This document shows positions 7,277 to 14,975 of a stretch of DNA of 64,000 nt, one piece after another. Below the pieces are notes generated by a model. That model ran no database searches, had not been told where the DNA came from, and saw nothing but the letters and a program-made list of their open reading frames with translations. Source of the stretch: Hymenobacter sp. H14-R3 (GTDB taxonomy: Bacteria; Bacteroidota; Bacteroidia; Cytophagales; Hymenobacteraceae); NCBI RefSeq assembly GCF_030063445.1, contig NZ_JASITD010000003.1:124001-188000 (forward strand). The letters run 5' to 3'. Position 1 is the first letter of the stretch. The number at the start of each line of letters is the position of its first letter. The position numbers and the translations under genes were made by a program.

Positions 7277-8653
7277 ATGAAAACATCCGGCTATTACCAC
7301 ATCTGGCTTATTGGACCCGACAGTCACTACGTCACGCGGCTGTGTCACCGGCTTAGTATGAACCCCGACCACTTGGTGCGGCGCTTTACTACGGTGGCGC
7401 TGGCGCTGGCCTACCGCTCGGCGGCCACGGCTATGCCCAACGCGCTCATTCTGGACGGCGACGGTCCGGAGGGCCTGCCGCGCCGCCTCGTGCGCAAGCT
7501 GAGCGAGCGCCTGCCCACGGCCCATTGCTTTGTGCTAGCCAGTGAGCCCGACGCCGAGATGGAGGAAGAGCTGCTTAGCCAGGGCATCGACCACTACTTA
7601 TTAAAGGACCTGGGCAGCCCCGAGCGTATTTGGGAGGCGCTGGCCGCCGCCCGGCAGCCCACGGCCGGGGCCTCGCCCGCGCCCCATGCGCAGGAGGCCC
7701 CGGCCGGCATGCTGCTGGGCCAGCACGCCAGCATGCACCAGGTGCGCGAGCTTATTGCCAAGGCCGCCCGCACCACCATCACGGTATCGGTGAGCGGCGA
7801 AACGGGCACCGGCAAAGAACTGGTGGCGCAGGCCATTCATGCGCAGTCGGGCCGGGCCGGGCAGCCCTTTGTGGCGCTCAACATGGCGGCTATTCCGCGC
7901 GAGCTGCTGGAGAGCGAGCTATTTGGCCACGAGAAAGGGGCTTTTACCGGGGCCTCGGCCCGGCGCATTGGCCGCTTTGAGGAAGCCAACGGCGGCACGC
8001 TGTTTCTGGATGAGATTGCCGACCTCGAACTGGTGCTGCAAGCCAAGCTGCTGCGCGTGCTGCAAGAGCGCGCCGTGACGCGGGTGGGCGGCAGCCAGCC
8101 GGTGCCCTTCGACGTGCGCCTGGTGGTAGCCACGCACCGCAACCTGGCCGCCGAGGTAGAGGCCGGCCGTTTCCGCGAGGACCTGTACTACCGCCTGCTG
8201 GGCCTGCCCATTGAATTGCCCCCGCTGCGCAACCGAGGCTGCGACATTCTGCTGCTGGCCCAGGAGTTTGCCTGCACCTTCAGCCAGTTCAACAAGCTGC
8301 CCGCGCGGGCCTTTAGCACCGAGGCGCGCCAGCGCCTGCTGGGCTATGCCTACCCCGGCAACGTGCGCGAGCTCAAGGCCGTGGTAGAACTGGCCACCGT
8401 GCTGGCCGACGGCGAGCACATTGAAGCCTGCGATATTCCCTTCCGCACGGCTCCGGCTGCGCGCGCGGCCGACCCGGCGGCGGGCGGCCGCTCCACGCTC
8501 ACGTTTCCGTCGCTGCGCGAGCAAACCATTGCCATTATGCAGGACAGCCTCTCGGCGCTGAACGGCGACGTAGTAGCCGCCGCCAACCGCCTGCGCGTGG
8601 GCCGCTCTACGCTGTACCGACTCATTCAGAGCGGGCATTTGCAGTTGCCGTAG
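7277..8653 (+). CDS. Sigma-54-dependent response regulator (receiver-AAA+-Fis)
   Basis: 458 residues in NtrC-like order. Residues 1-125 are a receiver-like domain: the candidate phospho-acceptor Asp60 (ALILD) and Lys110 (HYLLKD) are present, but the usual N-terminal acidic pair is reduced to IGPDS, so phosphorylation may be weak or absent. The AAA+ domain (about 145-375) has Walker A GETGTGKE (174-181), the sigma-54-contacting GAFTGA loop (221-226) and Walker B TLFLDEI (241-247). The C-terminus (about 430-458) is a Fis-type helix-turn-helix (AAANRLRVGRSTLYRLI). It should activate RpoN-dependent promoters; rpoN itself lies at 57.2 kb. No histidine kinase is adjacent, so it is an orphan. Confidence 0.92.
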   Translation: MKTSGYYHIWLIGPDSHYVTRLCHRLSMNPDHLVRRFTTVALALAYRSAATAMPNALILDGDGPEGLPRRLVRKLSERLPTAHCFVLASEPDAEMEEELLSQGIDHYLLKDLGSPERIWEALAAARQPTAGASPAPHAQEAPAGMLLGQHASMHQVRELIAKAARTTITVSVSGETGTGKELVAQAIHAQSGRAGQPFVALNMAAIPRELLESELFGHEKGAFTGASARRIGRFEEANGGTLFLDEIADLELVLQAKLLRVLQERAVTRVGGSQPVPFDVRLVVATHRNLAAEVEAGRFREDLYYRLLGLPIELPPLRNRGCDILLLAQEFACTFSQFNKLPARAFSTEARQRLLGYAYPGNVRELKAVVELATVLADGEHIEACDIPFRTAPAARAADPAAGGRSTLTFPSLREQTIAIMQDSLSALNGDVVAAANRLRVGRSTLYRLIQSGHLQLP

Positions 8654-8776
8654 CGGGCGGCGGGCAAAATGCCCGAATCTTGCTGTAACCTTGCCGCAAA
8701 AGGAACGGTTAAAAGCGTGCGGACCGGCTACTGGCCGGGACGCATACTTTTTCATTTCACTTGATTTTTCTCCGTT

Positions 8777-8884
8777 ATGTTTTACCTGTTTTTGGCCCTC
8801 GCCCTGGCGACTGCCCTGCTCGCCCTCGACACTGCCCGCCGCGTTCGCAACATGGTGAGCCCTGCCACTGTGGGTGCCAACTAG
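8777..8884 (+). CDS. Small hydrophobic peptide (35 aa), possible gene
   Basis: ATG followed by F-Y-L-F-L-A-L-A-L-A-T-A-L-L-A-L-D-T-A-R-R-V-R and a short polar end: one membrane-spanning helix followed by a positive stop-transfer cluster. It sits between the activator gene and a strong terminator that begins 18 bp after its stop, so it would be the last gene of that transcript. No family is recognised. The topology and the terminator position favour a real gene, but short hydrophobic ORFs also arise by chance. Confidence 0.5.
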   Translation: MFYLFLALALATALLALDTARRVRNMVSPATVGAN

Positions 8885-8902
8885 CTTGCGCTGGTGCCTG
8901 AA

Positions 8903-8939
8903 AACAGAAAAAGCAGCCTAGCGGGCTGCTTTTTCTGTT
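8903..8939. terminator. Terminator hairpin after the small ORF
   Basis: A perfect 16-bp stem (AACAGAAAAAGCAGCC / GGCTGCTTTTTCTGTT) with a 5-nt loop. The T-rich 3' arm serves the plus strand, and the A-rich 5' arm can serve the convergent T9SS gene. Confidence 0.88.
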
Positions 8940-8971
8940 GGTAACAGTCTCGTTAATAATAATTTATCAAT

Positions 8972-9352
8972 CTAGCGAATAACGAGCTTGCACAGCTGGC
9001 TGGCGTTGTCGGCCTCCAGCTTTACGTAGTAGAGGCCATTGGCAAAGCGGCTGAGGTCCAGCGTTTTGGTGTAGCGCTCGTTGAGTTCCGTGAGGGTTTC
9101 GCGGTACATCACCGTGCCGATGACGTTGATAATGCTCACATCTACCTTCCGGCCTTCGAGGCCACTGATGGTAAAATGTACAATTCCGGTGCTGGGGTTG
9201 GGGTACACCACCAGCGTTTTATCATCGAGGGTAGGGCGGGTAACGGTTTGGTGCGCGCCAATTGGCGGTGCGGCCTGGGCCTGGGTGGCCTGCCCTAGGC
9301 ACAGGCCCAGACTCGTAACACACAGTAAGACAAAAAGTAGGGGTTTTTTCAT
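8972..9352 (-). CDS. Mini type IX secreted protein (mostly sorting domain)
   Basis: A 126-residue protein with a signal peptide (KKPLLFVLLCVTSLGLCLGQATQAQA), about 20 linker residues, then a complete type A T9SS C-terminal sorting domain: VVYPNPSTGIVHF, VDVSIINVIGTVMYRE, LDLSRFANGLYYVKLEA. There is almost no cargo between signal and sorting domain. Such minimal proteins may be processed peptides, decoys or remnants of a larger protein. It is divergent from the flavin oxidoreductase gene; the 139-bp gap between them shows no exact TAnnTTTG. Confidence 0.85.
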   Translation of the reverse strand: MKKPLLFVLLCVTSLGLCLGQATQAQAAPPIGAHQTVTRPTLDDKTLVVYPNPSTGIVHFTISGLEGRKVDVSIINVIGTVMYRETLTELNERYTKTLDLSRFANGLYYVKLEADNASQLCKLVIR

Positions 9353-9491
9353 AATATAGTCAACCAGAACACAATAGCCGGATGTGATGAAAGTAAACGA
9401 AGAGCCAGCATTTTGGTTTCACAAAAGTACGGCTACCAGCTTGTTAATATACGTGTAATTATTCGAAGGCGGTTTTTTTACCGGTCAACCC

Positions 9492-10643
9492 GTGGCTTTA
9501 CCCGATAACTCTCTTATTCACAGCCCCGCGGCCCTGGTGCTGGGCGGCGGCCTGGCGGGCCTGGCGGCCGCCCTTGACCTGGCCGGGCGCGGCCACCGCG
9601 TGGTGGTGGTGGAGCGCCGCCGCTACCCGTTTCACCGCGTGTGCGGCGAGTACGTAAGCAACGAGGTGCTGCCCTACCTGCGCCGGCTGGGGGCCGACCC
9701 GGCGGCGCTGGCCCCGGCGGCCATTGGGCGGTTTGGGCTGTCGTCGCCGGGCGGGCGCGTGCTAAGTAGCGCGCTCGACCTGGGCGGCTTCGGCGTGAGC
9801 CGTTACCAGCTCGACGATTATTTATACCAAAAATCTGTTGCCCAGGGAGTTGAATTTATTTTTGCCACCGTGGCCGACGTGGGGTTCGATATCGCCGCCG
9901 ACCAGCACCAGGTAACCCTGGCCGATGGCCGCCAGCTGGGGGCGCGCCTGGTACTGGGCACCTATGGCAAGCGCGCGGCCCTGGACCGGCAACTGGGCCG
10001 GCCGTTTTTCAACCAGCGCTCGCCCTACCTCGGCGTGAAACACCACCTGCGCCTGCCCGGCTTTGCGCGCGATATCATTGAGCTGCACAACTTTAAGGAC
10101 GGCTACGCGGGTATTTCGGCCATTGAAGGCGACAAGCTGTGCTTTTGCTATCTCACCACCCGCGCCAATCTCAAGGCGGGCGGCGGCACCATTGCGGCCC
10201 TGGAGGGCGAGGTGCTGGCCCGCAACCCGCGCCTGGCCGACATTCTGGGCCACGCCGAGCGCCTGTATGCCCAGCCCGAGGTTATCAACGAGATTTCCTT
10301 CGCCCCCAAGCAGCCCGTGGAGCAGCACCTGCTGATGGTGGGCGACGCGGCCGGCCTCATCACGCCGCTGTGTGGCAACGGCATGGCCATGGCCCTGCAC
10401 GGGGCCGCGCTGGCCGCGCCGCTGGCCAGCCGCTTCTTGCGCGGCGAGCTGCCCCGCCCGGCCCTGGAAGCGGCCTATGCCCGGGCCTGGCAGCAGCAGT
10501 TTGGCACGCGGCTGCGGGTGGGGCGGGCGGTGCAGGGCCTGTTTGGCGGGCCAGTGCTGAGCGAGCTGGTGGTGGGCGGCCTGCGCTACTGGCCCGCCGC
10601 CGTGCGCGCCCTGATGCGCCAAACCCACGGCACCGAATTTTAA
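9492..10643 (+). CDS. FAD-dependent oxidoreductase of the type III polyketide locus
   Basis: 383 residues from a GTG start. The FAD-binding Rossmann motif is VLGGGLAGLAAALDLAGRG (Gly18-Gly23) with acidic ERR at the end of strand 2. The C-terminal flavin contact is LMVGDAAGLITPLCGNGMAMAL. The fold is that of geranylgeranyl-reductase or aromatic-hydroxylase-like flavoproteins; HRVCGEYVS near residue 50 is typical of the reductase-like subgroup. It precedes the type III polyketide synthase on the same strand and likely oxidises or hydroxylates its product. The substrate is inferred only. Confidence 0.85.
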   Translation: MALPDNSLIHSPAALVLGGGLAGLAAALDLAGRGHRVVVVERRRYPFHRVCGEYVSNEVLPYLRRLGADPAALAPAAIGRFGLSSPGGRVLSSALDLGGFGVSRYQLDDYLYQKSVAQGVEFIFATVADVGFDIAADQHQVTLADGRQLGARLVLGTYGKRAALDRQLGRPFFNQRSPYLGVKHHLRLPGFARDIIELHNFKDGYAGISAIEGDKLCFCYLTTRANLKAGGGTIAALEGEVLARNPRLADILGHAERLYAQPEVINEISFAPKQPVEQHLLMVGDAAGLITPLCGNGMAMALHGAALAAPLASRFLRGELPRPALEAAYARAWQQQFGTRLRVGRAVQGLFGGPVLSELVVGGLRYWPAAVRALMRQTHGTEF

Positions 10644-10847
10644 GCTGATTATAAGGAGGCTTCTTAGTGCGTCAATTTAGTATGAATCAATGAATTATCT
10701 GGACAGCATTCCACTACCCGGAATAAAAGCTCCGGAAAATCGGCCAGAAACTTGCTCCCCGCCGCCAAACCAGCCGCCATTACGTAACTAGCAGCCCGCG
10801 GCCCACTGGCCCACCTCCCGATTTCTACCTCATAACTACCAGACGCA

Positions 10848-11957
10848 ATGCCCAGCTACCTGGGTGCCATCGGCACCGCTACTCCTGCCCACCGCTTAGC
10901 CCAGCCCACCATTGCCGGTTTCATGGCCGGGGCGCTGGAACTGGACGCGGCCGGCACGCGCAAGCTGGGGGCACTGTACCGGGTATCGGGCATTGCGCAC
11001 CGGCACTCGGTGCTGGCCGATTATGGCCGCGAACACGGTGACTACGAGTTCTTTCCGAATACGCCGGGCCTGGAGCCGTTCCCGAGCGTGAGCCAGCGCA
11101 TGGCCGCCTACCGGCGCGAAGCCCTGCCCCTGGCCCTGGCCGCCGTGCAAGACTCGCTGCGCCAGGCGCCCGATGTGGCGCCGGGCAGTCTCACGCACCT
11201 CATCACGGTGAGCTGCACGGGCATGTACGCGCCGGGGCTGGATATTGAACTGGTAACTACTTTAGGATTAAATACTTCCATACGCCGCACCTGCGTCAAT
11301 TTTATGGGCTGCTACGCGGCCGTGAATGCCCTGCGCCTGGCCGACAGCCTGGTGCGGGCCGACCCCGCCGCCCGGGTGCTGGTGGTGAGCGTGGAACTGT
11401 GCACCCTGCACTTCCAAAAAAGCCACGAGCCCGACCACCTGGTGAGCAACGCGCTTTTTGGCGATGGCGCGGCGGCCTGCCTGGTGTTGGGGCAGCCGCT
11501 GCCCGGCCGCAGCCTGGCGCTGCGCGCCTTCCACTGCGGCCTCGCGCCCGAGGGCACCAAAGACATGGCCTGGCACATCGGCGACTTTGGCTTCGAGATG
11601 ACGCTCTCGGGCTACGTGCCGGCGCTTATTCAGGGCGGCATCGGGCAGTTGCTGAACGAGCTGCTGCAAGACTTGCCGGTGCGCCGCGAAGACATCCGGC
11701 ACTTTGCGCTGCACCCCGGCGGGCGCAAAATACTGGAAGCCATTGAGAAAGCCTTACAGCTGAGCAAAGACGACAACCGCTACGCCTACCAGGTGCTGCG
11801 CGACTACGGCAATATGTCGTCGACCACGGTACTCTTTGTGCTGCGCGAACTGCTGGCCGACACCACCCCCGCCGACGCGGGCGCACCGGTGCTCAGCTGC
11901 GCCTTCGGGCCGGGGCTGACCATGGAGGCGATGCTGCTGGAGGTAGTGGCGGAGTAA
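10848..11957 (+). CDS. Type III polyketide synthase (chalcone/stilbene synthase family)
   Basis: 369 residues. The Cys-His-Asn triad is visible: Cys123 in TVSCTGMYAPG, His289 in FALHPGGRK and Asn322 in DYGNMSSTT. The C-terminal CoA/active-site loop CAFGPGLTMEAM is intact. The enzyme condenses an acyl starter with malonyl-CoA units to make alkyl-pyrones, resorcinols or similar phenolics in the cytoplasm. The 204 bp upstream show only a short purine-rich AAGGAGG-like stretch just after the oxidoreductase gene. A methyltransferase of the kind usually found with this pair lies 6.7 kb downstream on the other strand. Confidence 0.93.
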   Translation: MPSYLGAIGTATPAHRLAQPTIAGFMAGALELDAAGTRKLGALYRVSGIAHRHSVLADYGREHGDYEFFPNTPGLEPFPSVSQRMAAYRREALPLALAAVQDSLRQAPDVAPGSLTHLITVSCTGMYAPGLDIELVTTLGLNTSIRRTCVNFMGCYAAVNALRLADSLVRADPAARVLVVSVELCTLHFQKSHEPDHLVSNALFGDGAAACLVLGQPLPGRSLALRAFHCGLAPEGTKDMAWHIGDFGFEMTLSGYVPALIQGGIGQLLNELLQDLPVRREDIRHFALHPGGRKILEAIEKALQLSKDDNRYAYQVLRDYGNMSSTTVLFVLRELLADTTPADAGAPVLSCAFGPGLTMEAMLLEVVAE

Positions 11958-12015
11958 GTTTTTACGCGTTGGGAACGACCGCTGCCAGCACGTAATTTTA
12001 ATAACATCAGTACCC

Positions 12016-13245
12016 TTATTCGGGGCAGCCAACCGGCTTCGCGTTTAGCAGGTCCGGCACCGAAACCAGCTCTACATCGGTGAACGTGCGCAGGTAGGCT
12101 TCCAAAAAGGGTTTGTGAGCCGCCCCAACGATTAGCAGGGCCCGGCCGCCCGGCACCGGGGCTGTGGCCTCCCGCATGGCCACGGCCATGCGCAGGTTCT
12201 GGGCTTCCCAGGCAGCAACCTGCTGCCGGCCAACGCGGCCCATTTTCTCACTCCGAAGCATTGAAAACCACTGGGCATCAGCGTCTAGCTCCGCAAAGCG
12301 CGGCGAATTTTTCCACTTCAGCACGGGCATGACTTCGGCGGCGGTGGCCATCTTCATAGCTTCCTCCGGCACCGCGTGAAAAGTGGGCGTGTTGTGGTTG
12401 AATAAGTCCACCTGGCTGGGCTCCGCGGCAACCGCGGCCTTCAGCGCAGCAAAGTCCGGCTGGGTTACGTCGCTCAGATGGTCCCCGGCTCCATACACCC
12501 GCTCCAGGCCCAGGTCTGCCGCCAGACGAGCGGCCATCGAGGACATTTCATTGCGCAGACTGGCCCAAAGGTGGAGCTGTTTGGCCAGTGCGGGGGAAAC
12601 ACCATCGGCCCCCACGCGTTCGGCCACCGGCAAACGCAGCCATTGAACGGTTGCGGACAACGGTTCGGCCGCCGCCACGAACAGGCCCGCCAGGTGCCGT
12701 CGTTCCGCTGGGGTCAAGGCGCCTTTTTTGAAAAGCTCGTTGGCCTGCACGAGTGCCTGGGCCGCCGTCAGGTGCAGGGCGGCTTGGGCGGTTTTTGCCA
12801 TCTCCAGGGTCGGGCCCGCGTACTGGCTCGCCGTGCCATGGTAGGCCGCGTACGCATCAAGGCCCATAACTTGCTCCCCCGACATGGCCTCCGTCAAAAT
12901 AATATCCGGCTGATAGGCACGCAGGCGACACAGAACCGGTTCGAGCCAAGCAAGCTGAAAAGTAGCCGGCGCAGTGTCGAGGTGGCCGAGGCCAAAAACC
13001 ATCACTTTGGTTGGCGCAATGGCTAGTTTTTGCTTGGCCGCCGCCGGGTCAAACGGGTGTTGGGCACTGCTGCCGGGTAGTTGTTGAGTAGAAGAAATGC
13101 TCGTTTGAGTTGCTTTACAAGCCGCCAACGCTAACAGCAGCCCAACTAATAGTCCGCCCACGATAGCTTCTTTACTGAATAAGTGCCGGCCTGAATTGGC
13201 TGCATGGGCAGCTGAGGAAGAGGACTTTTTACGAAAGAAAGACAT
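12016..13245 (-). CDS. Membrane-anchored TraB/ChaN-like (DUF5694-like) protein
   Basis: 409 residues. A basic N-terminus and hydrophobic helix (AIVGGLLVGLLLALAAC) end in a lipobox-like LAAC near residue 43, so it is likely a lipoprotein. The domain begins with KVMVFGLGHLD (Gly-x-x-His) and ends with RALLIVGAAHKPFLEAYL (Gly-x-x-His). These paired motifs, with a conserved PDIILTEAM strand, are characteristic of the TraB/Tiki/ChaN/EreA-like hydrolase superfamily; I think DUF5694 is the nearest family. The substrate is unknown. It opens the accessory segment that separates the polyketide synthase from the methyltransferase. Confidence 0.7.
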   Translation of the reverse strand: MSFFRKKSSSSAAHAANSGRHLFSKEAIVGGLLVGLLLALAACKATQTSISSTQQLPGSSAQHPFDPAAAKQKLAIAPTKVMVFGLGHLDTAPATFQLAWLEPVLCRLRAYQPDIILTEAMSGEQVMGLDAYAAYHGTASQYAGPTLEMAKTAQAALHLTAAQALVQANELFKKGALTPAERRHLAGLFVAAAEPLSATVQWLRLPVAERVGADGVSPALAKQLHLWASLRNEMSSMAARLAADLGLERVYGAGDHLSDVTQPDFAALKAAVAAEPSQVDLFNHNTPTFHAVPEEAMKMATAAEVMPVLKWKNSPRFAELDADAQWFSMLRSEKMGRVGRQQVAAWEAQNLRMAVAMREATAPVPGGRALLIVGAAHKPFLEAYLRTFTDVELVSVPDLLNAKPVGCPE

Positions 13246-13672
13246 CAGTACGTAGTCTAGTTGGTGCAGCCAGCGATAGGCTTCAAATATGCCACCAATA
13301 AAAGCTACCTCAAAAAACAGGAGTTGAAATGGAGAAGTGTGACGCCGGCCATAGCCCGCGCTGGGAGGCCAAAACCGTCCTCAATTCACTGGCAGCTTAC
13401 TAGTATAGAAAACTTATAGTAGTCTTTAGGTTGGCGTACGAGGCGGGCTGCTGGTTTTTCGCCAGCTGTCCGCTCTTCGTTCACGTCGCTTGCTCCTTCA
13501 AAGAGCGGACAGCCGGCCCAACCCCGGCAGCCCGCCCCGTACGCATCCAGTACACCAGGCTAGTTTATTCATAAAAATTTGACTATCAGTTAGTTAAAAT
13601 AAAGAATCGGCGAGCGCGGGGCCAGTTAGTGGCCACCGGTGCTCCCTGGCTACTCTGTGCTGGCCCGGCGGG
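13246..13672. other. Non-coding gap with a large imperfect hairpin
   Basis: No credible gene is seen in this 427-bp region. Its main content is the palindromic element at 13434-13544 described separately; the remainder shows no promoter or terminator signature that I recognise. Confidence 0.5.
13434..13544. repeat. Palindromic element, about 110 bp
   Basis: Outer arms 13434-13454 and 13524-13544 pair at 19 of 21 positions (GCGTACG-GGCGGGCTGC core). Inner arms CTGTCCGCTCTT (13466-13477) and AAGAGCGGACAG (13501-13512) pair perfectly. The nested arrangement would fold into a long interrupted hairpin, resembling a non-autonomous palindromic repeat rather than a simple terminator, as there is no T tract. 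Confidence 0.75.
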
Positions 13673-14152
13673 CTAGTTGTCCATGCGGGCCTTTTCGGCT
13701 TCGATGCCGGTGTCGCGGCGCGGGCTGGCTTTCACATTTCTATTGCCAAACTTGTAGCTGAAGTTCAGGCGCACGAAGCGGCTTTCGGCCTTGTTCACGG
13801 TGTAGGAGTTGAGGCCGGCGGCCAGCACATCGGCGCGGCGCTGCTGGGTGTTGAGGAGGTCGGAAACGTTGAGCGTGAGCGTGCCCTGGTTGTGCAGCAC
13901 CGATTTCGACACCCCCACGCTGCTGCTGAAGCTGGAGCGGATGGCCCGCCCGCCGAAGGTCATGGGCGACATATACATGGCCGACACCTCGGCCCGGAAG
14001 CCCTGGGGCAGCACCAGCGTGTGGTTGCTGGAGGGGAAGGCGGCGGGCCGGGCGGCGCTGAGGCCGGCGTTCACGGTGCCCGTGTTCACTGTGGCATAGG
14101 TTACGCCTAAGATGTTCATGGTCTGCCACTTATCATTCAGCAACGGCTTCAT
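13673..14152 (-). pseudogene. Truncated outer-membrane beta-barrel (TonB-receptor-like) C-terminal fragment
   Basis: Up to 159 residues remain, containing the last strands of a large barrel: GFRAEVSAMYMSPMTFGGRAIRSSF, SKSVLHNQGTLTLNVSDLLNTQQRR and the terminal FVRLNFSYKFGNRNVK. This is the usual end of 'outer membrane beta-barrel family' (TonB-dependent-receptor-like) proteins of 700-900 residues. The plug and most of the barrel are missing; upstream sequence switches to a histidine-kinase remnant on the other strand at about 14165. There is no export signal, so the fragment is probably dead. Confidence 0.75.
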
Positions 14153-14165
14153 TAGGGTCAGGGTG

Positions 14166-14575
14166 GGGTTGAGCTCGTTGACGTTTCTCGAAAACTACTT
14201 TGAGATGAAGCAGCGTAAGCACGCCGGGGCCAGCAGCACCTTCGTGGCCGGGGGCGCCGAGCTGGCCGGGCTGCACGTGCCGCCGCCGCTGCCACTGGTC
14301 GAGAACAGCTTCAAGCACGGCCGCCACCATTTCAGCGAAGCGGCCAGCGTGGTGGCTACCCTCACGGCCGGGCCGGGCACGCTGCACTTCACTATCGAAA
14401 ACGACATGCTGCCCGTACCGCCGCCCGCCACGCCGCCGCCCGCAGCAGCGGCATCGGCCTCCACAATATCCGCCGGTGGCTGCACCTCTACTACCCCGGC
14501 CGGCACGCGCTGCGGCTCTCGGAGCACGGCGGCCGCTACCGCGCCGAGCTTACTTTGCACCTCCTGCCGCACTAG
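14166..14575 (+). pseudogene. Broken LytS-type sensor histidine kinase remnant
   Basis: The frame reads FLENYFEMKQRKH and then PLPLVENSFKHG, the phosphotransfer-helix and N-box signatures of LytS/His_kinase-family sensors. The continuation GIGLHNIRRWLHLYYPGRH...YRAELTLHLLPH-stop, which is the end of the ATPase domain, is in a different frame starting at 14450. A frameshift therefore lies between about 14430 and 14450. All membrane and N-terminal regions are missing. It is followed immediately by a LytTR remnant, so an entire two-component operon has decayed here. Confidence 0.8.
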
Positions 14576-14615
14576 CCGCGCCAGCGCGGCTCCCCGCTTC
14601 CCTCTATCTACCCCC

Positions 14616-14975
14616 ATGCGCGGCCTGCTGAAGGTGCCGCACCGCGCCATCAGCTACGTGGAGGGCTGCAAAGACTACGTGAAGGTGGTAACGACCGCCA
14701 AAACCTACCTGCACCACGCCACCCTAAAGGAAATGGCCGAGCTGCTGGGCGCGCCCTTCGTGCGGGTGCACCGCTCGTTCATCGTGGGGGCGGCCCACAT
14801 CAAGCTGCTCCAGCCCGAGCAGCTGGTGCTGGCCGACAACACGGCCATCCCGTTGGGCCTGTCCTACAAGGCCGAGGTGGGCGCGTATTTCAAGAAGGGA
14901 GGGCCGGAAGGGAGGCGGGTAATTTCTTCTCAACCATCTACTTACGCTATATTATGCAGCCTATCAATACGTTGA
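14616..14975 (+). pseudogene. LytTR response-regulator remnant (DNA-binding domain only)
   Basis: From the ATG at 14616 the frame reads a LytTR DNA-binding domain: ISYVEGCKDYVKVVTTAKTY, LKEMAELLG, FVRVHRSFIVGAAHIK and DNTAIPLGLSYKAEV. The receiver domain that should precede it is gone: the kinase end lies only 41 bp upstream. The last 20 or so codons run into the next gene's start. It might still be translated as a stand-alone LytTR protein of 119 aa, but the setting suggests decay. Confidence 0.7.
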
